From: Proteobacteria bacterium UBA1847
Lineage (GTDB): Bacteria > Pseudomonadota > Gammaproteobacteria > Steroidobacterales > Woeseiaceae
Assembly: GCA_002338605.1 (NCBI GenBank)
Contig: DDIP01000186.1
Location: 1 to 21,507, forward strand
Reading direction: 5' to 3'
DNA length: 21,507 bases
The number at the start of each line of letters is the position of its first letter. Positions within the stretch are counted from its first letter, which is position 1. Below the pieces are notes generated by a model. That model saw nothing but the letters and a program-made list of their open reading frames with translations, made no database searches and had not been told where the DNA came from. Below are positions 13,942 through 19,395 of this stretch, piece after piece. The position numbers and the translations under genes were made by a program.

Positions 13942-15364
13942 ATTCGGTCTTGATCACCAGCAGTTTGTCGATCTGCATGTCTTCGAAGGTGTAGGGAATG
14001 CCGCCAACGCCGAGGCCGGATTCGCGCAGGCCGGCGAAAGGCATGACGTCGTCGCGAAAGGCCGAGTGATCGTTGATCATCACGGCTGATGCATCGAGAC
14101 GCTTTGCAACGCGCGTTGCCGTGTTGATGTCATCGCAAAAAACGGCTGACTGGAATGCAACCGGCAGCGAATTGGCCCGCGCTATGGCATTGTCGAGATT
14201 CTCATACGCGTACACACACACGACCGGGCCGAATACTTCGAGAGTACTGACCCTGGCATTTTCCGGGGGGTTGAATAACACCGTCGGTGCATAACAACTC
14301 TCGGATATTCTCTTGCCTCCGCACAGCAGTTTCGCACCGGCAGCAACAGCCTCGTCGACCCAGTTCCCGACACGTTCGACTTCATCATGCCGAATCAGGG
14401 GCCCGACTTCGGTGTCCGGTTCTTCGGGTGCGCCGACTTTAAGTTCCTTCGCCAGCGCTGCCAGTTGTTTTGCAAATCGTTTCGCCGTCTTGGCCGGGAC
14501 AAATACTCGCTGCACGGAAACGCATACCTGGCCCGCGTGATAGAAGCCGCCTTTTGCGATAGCCTGAAGCGCCTTTTCGTCGTTATAGGGTTCGGCGAGA
14601 ATCACCGGTGCGACGCCGCCATGCTCCAGCGCGCATCGCGTGCCGGGTGCCAGCTTCGAGCGCAGCATCCAGCCGACTTTCGAACTGCCAATGAAACTGA
14701 AAAATGCCACGCGCCTGTCGGTTACAAGGTTTTCCGCCGTCGCCGTGTCCTCGGTAATGATCGCCTGTGCCCAGCCATCCGGCAGGCCGGCCTCACGAAG
14801 AATCTCGACGAAACGAAGGCATGACAGTGGCGTGTCGCCCGCGGGCTTGACGATGACCGGGCAACCGCTCGCCACGGCCGGACCGACCTGGTGAACGATC
14901 AGGTTCAGCGGATGATTGAATGCACTGACCGCGACAACGACGCCGATGGGTTCCTTTTCGGTGAATCCAATGCGGCCCGTCGTGGCTTCTGTGGTACCCA
15001 GCGGCACGACCTGGCCGACGTCGCCACGCAGCGCTTCGGCGCAGAGTTTGACGCCGTCAATCGCACGAATGACCTCAACCTTGGAGTCGTTGTAGGGTTT
15101 GCCGCCTTCGCTGGCCGCGAGCAGCGTGAGCTCTTCCACCTGCGACAGCATGATCTCGGCTGTACGCACAAGGATCGCTATGCGTTCGGGAACCGTGAGC
15201 CATTCATCGCGATCCCGAAACAGCGCGTACGCGACTTCGAGTGCGTCCTCGACGTGCGCAATATTTGATGTTGCGACTTTTTCAAGTTCGCGGCCATCAA
15301 AAGGCGAAACGACAGTGTTCCTCCCGGCGGCAGGTCGTTCGCTGACAATCATCAGATCACGCAT
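13940..15364 (-). CDS. NAD(P)-dependent aldehyde dehydrogenase family protein
   Basis: 474 aa. It oxidises an aldehyde to the carboxylate through a thiohemiacetal intermediate. The catalytic nucleophile is Cys281 (HAGQVCVSVQRVFV), the general base Glu247 (CALEHGG), with Asn150 (SAFNHPLN) and the cofactor-contacting Lys173 (VIVKPAGDTP). Other family blocks are FIGSSKVG, LEVFGPVVCVYAYE and a C-terminal PFAGLRESGLGVGG. The QVCVSVQR context recalls lactaldehyde, phosphono- and sulfoacetaldehyde or semialdehyde dehydrogenases, but the substrate cannot be assigned. The ATG at 15364 overlaps the ThDP-enzyme stop by 13 bases, with GGGTGA just upstream. The overlap makes it likely that the upstream enzyme supplies the aldehyde. 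Confidence 0.9.
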   Translation of the reverse strand: MRDLMIVSERPAAGRNTVVSPFDGRELEKVATSNIAHVEDALEVAYALFRDRDEWLTVPERIAILVRTAEIMLSQVEELTLLAASEGGKPYNDSKVEVIRAIDGVKLCAEALRGDVGQVVPLGTTEATTGRIGFTEKEPIGVVVAVSAFNHPLNLIVHQVGPAVASGCPVIVKPAGDTPLSCLRFVEILREAGLPDGWAQAIITEDTATAENLVTDRRVAFFSFIGSSKVGWMLRSKLAPGTRCALEHGGVAPVILAEPYNDEKALQAIAKGGFYHAGQVCVSVQRVFVPAKTAKRFAKQLAALAKELKVGAPEEPDTEVGPLIRHDEVERVGNWVDEAVAAGAKLLCGGKRISESCYAPTVLFNPPENARVSTLEVFGPVVCVYAYENLDNAIARANSLPVAFQSAVFCDDINTATRVAKRLDASAVMINDHSAFRDDVMPFAGLRESGLGVGGIPYTFEDMQIDKLLVIKTE

Positions 15365-17004
15365 CGGATTTCACCCAGTTTTTTTGTAAGCAATTCGTTT
15401 TCCCTGTAGTCGATCGGGATGACAACAAGACTTGGGCCGTCCTCATTGAAGGCCGCTTCCAGAGAATCCTTCAGGTCGGCGGAATTCGCAACAAAATGGC
15501 CATGCCAACCGAAAGCCGAGGCCAATTGTTTCCAGTCCGGGTTGCCAAAGGCGAGGTCCGTGTGTCGGCCGAAGTGCGTTGCCTGCTTCCAGGCGATCAA
15601 ACCGTACTCATGGTCTTCCCAGACCATGACAACGATGTTGCTGTTGAGACGCTTTGCCGTTTCCATTTCCTGAACGTTCATCAGAAAGCCGGCATCGCCA
15701 CATATCGCGAGGACGCGGCGTTTGGGAAAAACAATGCTGGCGGCAACTGAGCCGGGCAGAGCAAAACCCATTGAGCAAAAGCCGTTCGGTATCAGGCAGG
15801 TGTTGGGCTCATGGCATTGATAGTGCCGCGCGATCCACATCTTGTGGGCGCCTACGTCAGACAGCAGGATGTCATCTGGACCCATCACGTCACGCACATC
15901 CCAAAGCGCTTTTTGCGGGCGGATCGTACCTCGAGTGTCGTCGTCTTTGTACTCTGCGAGGTCGGCAGCCATGTCGGCACGCACTTTGTGTTGCAACCTG
16001 AGGTCGTAGTCGGGCAAGCCATGTGCGTCGACACGCTCGTTCAGCATCCAGAGTGTGTGTGCGAGGTCACCGATAAGCTCAATCTGGGGATGATAGTGCT
16101 CGTCAATTTCAGCCGGCAAAAAATCGATGTGCAGAATCTTGTTGTCCTTGTGTTCATTCCAGAGCTGCGGATGGTATTCAACCATGTCGAAGCCCAGAGC
16201 CATTACAAGGTCCGCATCATCAATAGCCTGTGACACGCGATCTTTCGACCCGAGTCCGACGGTGTACAGGCAGTAGTCTGCATCCATATCAACGGAGCCC
16301 TTTGCCATGAAGGTGCTGATCACACCAATGCCGGTTTTCTCGCAAAATGCCCGCAGTTGCTTGCTTGCGCGGCGTCGAATACAGCCGTTGCCGGCGATGA
16401 TGACCGGACGCTTCGCCGATTTGAGCATCTCGAACGCAAGATTGACGATTTTGTCGTCGGGCACTGAACGCCGAAATCGGCGCGGTACCATCGGTGTACC
16501 GGTCGCCGGCATTGCCGCAATGTCTTCCGGCAGCTCGATGTGTACGGCGCCTGGCTTTTCAGTGCGGGCAAGTCGCACTGCTTTGCGAACAATTTCCGGG
16601 ATCGTGTCCGGGTTCAGGATGGTCGTCGCCCACTTGGTCACCGGCTTGAACATGCTGACGACGTCCATGATCTGGTGTGACTCTTTGTGCAGTCGGTCCG
16701 TCGAGCCCTGGCCGGTCAGTACGAGCATGGGTGCACGGTCCATATTGGAGTCGGCAACGCCGGTGATCAGGTTCGTGGCGCCACGCCCGAGCGTCCCCAG
16801 CGCGCCTGCCGGGTTGCCGGTCAGCCGGCCGTAGATCTCAGCCATGAAAGCCGCACCCTGCTCATGTCGCGTCAGAATGAAGCGGATCTTGCTCGATTTC
16901 TCCAGTGCCATCATGAAATCGGCGTTTTCCTCGCCGGGTACGCCGAAAATGTATTCAAGGCCTTCTTCTTCGAGACAGCGAACGAGCAGGTCGGATGCAT
17001 TCAT
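15352..17004 (-). CDS. AlsS-like acetolactate synthase/ThDP-dependent enzyme
   Basis: 550 aa with the three-domain ThDP layout: Pyr domain (about 1-165), central domain (about 185-325), PP domain (about 365-530). Catalytic Glu48 is in LTRHEQGAAFMAEIYGRLTG. The central block from VEYHPQLWNE to IDEHYHPQIELIGD resembles catabolic AlsS. The metal/ThDP loop reads GDAGF (436-440) instead of GDGGF, and the second ligand block reads VWEDHEYG, with Glu463 where AlsS-type enzymes have Asn. It could form acetolactate or decarboxylate another 2-oxoacid; the following aldehyde dehydrogenase favours an aldehyde product. ATG 17004 is preferred because AGGAA (17011-17015) lies 6 bases before it. ATG 17022, which overlaps the PucR stop as ATGA, is the alternative. 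Confidence 0.85.
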   Translation of the reverse strand: MNASDLLVRCLEEEGLEYIFGVPGEENADFMMALEKSSKIRFILTRHEQGAAFMAEIYGRLTGNPAGALGTLGRGATNLITGVADSNMDRAPMLVLTGQGSTDRLHKESHQIMDVVSMFKPVTKWATTILNPDTIPEIVRKAVRLARTEKPGAVHIELPEDIAAMPATGTPMVPRRFRRSVPDDKIVNLAFEMLKSAKRPVIIAGNGCIRRRASKQLRAFCEKTGIGVISTFMAKGSVDMDADYCLYTVGLGSKDRVSQAIDDADLVMALGFDMVEYHPQLWNEHKDNKILHIDFLPAEIDEHYHPQIELIGDLAHTLWMLNERVDAHGLPDYDLRLQHKVRADMAADLAEYKDDDTRGTIRPQKALWDVRDVMGPDDILLSDVGAHKMWIARHYQCHEPNTCLIPNGFCSMGFALPGSVAASIVFPKRRVLAICGDAGFLMNVQEMETAKRLNSNIVVMVWEDHEYGLIAWKQATHFGRHTDLAFGNPDWKQLASAFGWHGHFVANSADLKDSLEAAFNEDGPSLVVIPIDYRENELLTKKLGEIRCVI

Positions 17005-17010
17005 GTTGTG

Positions 17011-17015
17011 TTCCT
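17011..17015 (-). promoter_or_regulatory. Ribosome binding site deciding the start of the ThDP enzyme
   Basis: AGGAA on the minus strand lies 6 bases before ATG 17004. No comparable site precedes ATG 17022 or TTG 17040. It sits just past the PucR stop (17019-17021), so terminating ribosomes could reinitiate directly. Confidence 0.55.
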
Positions 17016-17018
17016 GTT

Positions 17019-18272
17019 TCATCGATCGAGAATGGCGCAATCCGTTGCGAGGAGCAATTCCGTTAATGCGTTATAAGTTAACGGATTGCGACCGGTGATG
17101 TCGTTGATTCGTTGCATGCGCGCGTAGACAGTGTTTGGGTGCAGGGATAGCGCCTTGGCGGTTCGCAAGGCATTCATATCGTTATCGGCGTAGGCGCGCA
17201 GAGTATTCGCCAGCGCACCGCGTGACTTCTCGTTCGCGGCCAGAAAGGTGTCAACCCAGACGGGTAGCGCGGGCCGTATCTGTTCGGATGCGACGCGGAC
17301 CAGCATGTCGCGAAAGGGTATGCGCGAATAGTGCATGACCCGTGCGGCGACACTGGCGAAATTCAGGGCGAGTTTTGCTTCTTTGAGTGCGCTCGGGATA
17401 TGCGTCGTGGATGGTTTGTCGGTGCTCACACCGATCAGCGCAGCGGGACCGATTGTTCGAAGCGGCTCATAGATACGATCCGCCAACAGCGACTGTGGCG
17501 CCGTCCAGCCGGACAGGCGACGGGTGCCGGAAACTACAGCGGTGACGAGATTGTCATTCATGCCGATCAATACGCGAATGGGAACATTGCGCAAGGCATG
17601 GCCAACGGAGTCGATCATGCGTTGCGCGCGTGGCGCATTCTCCATTTCCCTCGGATCCACGGAGCGGGCGACGACGACACAATAGGACTGGCGTTGCTCG
17701 AGGTAACCGGCGCGGCGGAGTAGCTGGGCCGCGCGACTGTCGGACTCGTCGTAGCCGCGGAGGAGTGTGTTCATAAGCGCCGAGCGCTGATCGCCCTCGG
17801 CTTCAGCGAGTATGCGCGTTTGCAGCACATACTCTGACGTCATCAGCGAGCTGACGCCGCTGCAATATTCGTTGGCGAATTCATGAGCTGCAGCGACGAC
17901 CCGACGCAGCTGTGCGGATTCATCTGCCGACTGGATTGCAGCCTCCCGCACCGCATCAGCCAGCAATCGATGCAGGCAACGATAGGATGCGAGCACGGCG
18001 TCCAGTGGAAACTTCTGCTCAGCACACCGTCGTGCATGCTCGAGAACAAAGGCGAGGTCGCCCGGTGCCCGCCCGGACAACAAGCGGCAAACCTCCGCAA
18101 GCTGCTCATCGAGGTGGGCCTTGAGCTCCGGGACGATGTCAGGATTCCCGGACGCCGTAAACGCGGGAACCTCAGCGAGCACAGCCTCGATCAGCGCCGA
18201 CCCAAGCGCCTCGACTTCCTCCCGAAGCACCCCACCAACCCCAGGCAACCCAATTAAGGTGGCAGTCACCAT
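17019..18272 (-). CDS. PucR/CdaR-family transcriptional regulator
   Basis: 417 aa from ATG 18272. The C-terminal part carries the PucR-type helix-turn-helix (about 355-415: GALANTLRAYADNDMNALRTAKALSLHPNTVYARMQRINDITGRN). The middle (about 180-330) looks like the GGDEF-like degenerate domain of CdaR/PucR proteins, and the N-terminal 160 residues are helical and probably sense a ligand. No membrane segment is seen. The gene is first in an operon with the ThDP enzyme and aldehyde dehydrogenase and is the likely regulator of it. Codons 2-7 lie inside a REP-like repeat (18252-18270), so the native start may be lower, for example GTG at 18230. The start is therefore uncertain; the rest is solid. 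Confidence 0.87.
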   Translation of the reverse strand: MVTATLIGLPGVGGVLREEVEALGSALIEAVLAEVPAFTASGNPDIVPELKAHLDEQLAEVCRLLSGRAPGDLAFVLEHARRCAEQKFPLDAVLASYRCLHRLLADAVREAAIQSADESAQLRRVVAAAHEFANEYCSGVSSLMTSEYVLQTRILAEAEGDQRSALMNTLLRGYDESDSRAAQLLRRAGYLEQRQSYCVVVARSVDPREMENAPRAQRMIDSVGHALRNVPIRVLIGMNDNLVTAVVSGTRRLSGWTAPQSLLADRIYEPLRTIGPAALIGVSTDKPSTTHIPSALKEAKLALNFASVAARVMHYSRIPFRDMLVRVASEQIRPALPVWVDTFLAANEKSRGALANTLRAYADNDMNALRTAKALSLHPNTVYARMQRINDITGRNPLTYNALTELLLATDCAILDR

Positions 18273-18354
18273 AACCCCCCACCCCCAATTACGGTGGCAG
18301 TCACCTTAATTGGTGATCGAGTTAAGGTGACTGCCACCGTAATTCACCGTAATT
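18252..18354. repeat. REP-like inverted repeat cluster
   Basis: Four related units lie in 103 bases. Unit A (18252-18270) AATTAAGGTGGCAGTCACC and the first 19 bases of unit B (from 18287) differ at one position. Unit B (18287-18309) and unit C (18322-18344) are perfect 23-bp inverted copies separated by 12 bases, able to form a long hairpin. Unit B is itself an imperfect palindrome, AATTACGGTG and CACCTTAATT around GCAGT. The last ten bases of C (CACCGTAATT, 18335-18344) are duplicated in tandem at 18345-18354. No transposase is adjacent. This looks like a REP/BIME-type extragenic element. Confidence 0.85.
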
Positions 18355-18373
18355 GATGGGGTGCTGGGCATGG

Positions 18374-18392
18374 ATTGTGTAGTCTACACAAT
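18374..18392. promoter_or_regulatory. 19-bp palindrome, probable repressor/activator operator
   Basis: ATTGTGTAGTCTACACAAT is a perfect 9-bp inverted repeat around one T. It is unrelated in sequence to the nearby REP-like units. It lies about 102 bases from the pucR start and 104 bases from the YCII-gene start, in the divergent gap. Length and symmetry fit a dimeric GntR-, TetR- or PucR-type regulator. The cognate protein is not known; PucR from the adjacent operon is the simplest candidate. Confidence 0.6.
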
Positions 18393-18496
18393 AAGACTGG
18401 CTAAATTAACGTAGAAATGCCCAATGTATGTCGTAAGTCATGTGGATACTCTCTGATTTCAGCCCGAGGGGGCCTATTTGAATTGGAGACAGGACA

Positions 18497-18811
18497 ATGG
18501 CGAAGTACTTGTTTGTGTATCACGGCGGCTCTCATCCGGAGACCGAGGCGGAGGTAGCGGCGGTGATGGACGCCTGGGGTAGCTGGCTGGGCGGCATGGG
18601 CGCTGCGGTTATTGACGGCGGCAACCCGGTTGGCAAATCGACGACAGTGAACCCCGATGGCTCCGTGACCGACAACGGCGGCGCAAACCCGGTGAGCGGT
18701 TATGGCATGTTCGAGGCGGCAGACAAGGATGACGCGATCGCCAAAGCACGAGGCTGCCCGATTCTCGATGCCGGCGGTTCGGTGGAACTTGCCGAAATCA
18801 TCGATATGTAG
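18497..18811 (+). CDS. YCII-related (DGPF-type) small protein
   Basis: 104 aa. The start MAKYLFVYHGGSHPETEAEV and later GYGMFEAADKDDAIAKARGCPIL, VELAEII match the YCII/DGPF ferredoxin-like fold. No signal peptide or membrane segment is present. Members are cytoplasmic and mostly uncharacterised; some are fused to or encoded near ECF sigma factors, but the sigma gene in this window is about 14 kb away. GGAGACAGGACA immediately precedes the ATG, so the start is secure. The gene appears monocistronic, with the 19-bp palindrome in its upstream region. No function can be assigned. Confidence 0.85.
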   Translation: MAKYLFVYHGGSHPETEAEVAAVMDAWGSWLGGMGAAVIDGGNPVGKSTTVNPDGSVTDNGGANPVSGYGMFEAADKDDAIAKARGCPILDAGGSVELAEIIDM

Positions 18812-18829
18812 TGCCGGCCAGGGGAGGTG

Positions 18830-18854
18830 GGCCGGGATGCTGTCCGACCCGGCC
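18830..18854 (+). terminator. Weak hairpin after the YCII gene
   Basis: GGCCGGG (18830-18836) pairs with CCCGGCC (18848-18854) around an 11-base loop, 19 bases after the YCII stop. There is no T run on either strand, so it is at best a weak terminator. It sits between two convergent genes, where a hairpin would be useful. Confidence 0.35.
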
Positions 18855-18859
18855 TACGC

Positions 18860-19381
18860 CTATTCGATTAATTCGAGTTGTGTATCGACTGCACGGGCCG
18901 CATCTTCCCAATCGAGCCCCAGGATGCCAAGTGACTCTTCGATGGCATGAGTCAGCAGTCGCAGCAGCACATCCGTATCAACGACCCGCACCTTCGGATC
19001 GAGAACGCCGACATCTTTGACCGCAATAAGGAACTGGGCTTCTTCGTCAGCGGTCGCGGGGCCGGTGACGTTGATGACCAGTTCCAGGCGGTCGGCGCTG
19101 TTATTCCCGGAAATGGTCAGCGGTGATCCCGGCTTTTGAGTCGCCGTTACGTCACCTCGTGCTACGACATGATCGGAATTGGGCGGGTTCTTAATCCGCA
19201 CCCTGATCGTACCGGGCACCTTCGTGCAAATCGGTTTCCGGCTGTCCAGCTCCAGGTAATACTCATCAATACCAAGCTTCATATTCTTGAGGTCGGCACA
19301 CTGATGCGAACTTGCCAGCGCAGTCGGAACCACAAAAAAGATTGCCATTGCCACGAGCAAGTGGCGAATAATTCGAAACAT
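18860..19381 (-). CDS. Secreted protein of unknown function
   Basis: 173 aa that I do not recognise. An N-terminal signal peptide is clear (MFRIIRHLLVAMAIFFVVPTALA, cleavage after residue 23). The mature part has two cysteines, Cys28 and Cys52, a likely disulfide, then a beta-rich stretch (TIRVRIKNPPNSDHVVARGD, DRLELVINVTGPATADEEAQF) and an acidic helical C-terminus (LLTHAIEESLGILGLDWEDAARAVDTQLELIE). AGGAGA lies about 6 bases before the ATG. It is 14 bases downstream of the CadC-like gene on the same strand, so it is probably its operon partner and may act in the periplasm near that protein's sensor/TPR part. Confidence 0.8.
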   Translation of the reverse strand: MFRIIRHLLVAMAIFFVVPTALASSHQCADLKNMKLGIDEYYLELDSRKPICTKVPGTIRVRIKNPPNSDHVVARGDVTATQKPGSPLTISGNNSADRLELVINVTGPATADEEAQFLIAVKDVGVLDPKVRVVDTDVLLRLLTHAIEESLGILGLDWEDAARAVDTQLELIE

Positions 19382-19395
19382 GATGCTTCTCCTGA

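Noticed and set aside
18252..18354. CRISPR array
   Set aside because: The units are palindromic, occur in both orientations, have spacers of unequal length and lack cas genes; a REP-like element explains them better.
18417..18560. Small plus-strand frame ATG 18417 overlapping the YCII gene start
   Set aside because: There is no ribosome binding site, it is out of frame with the YCII gene, and its product is not recognisable.
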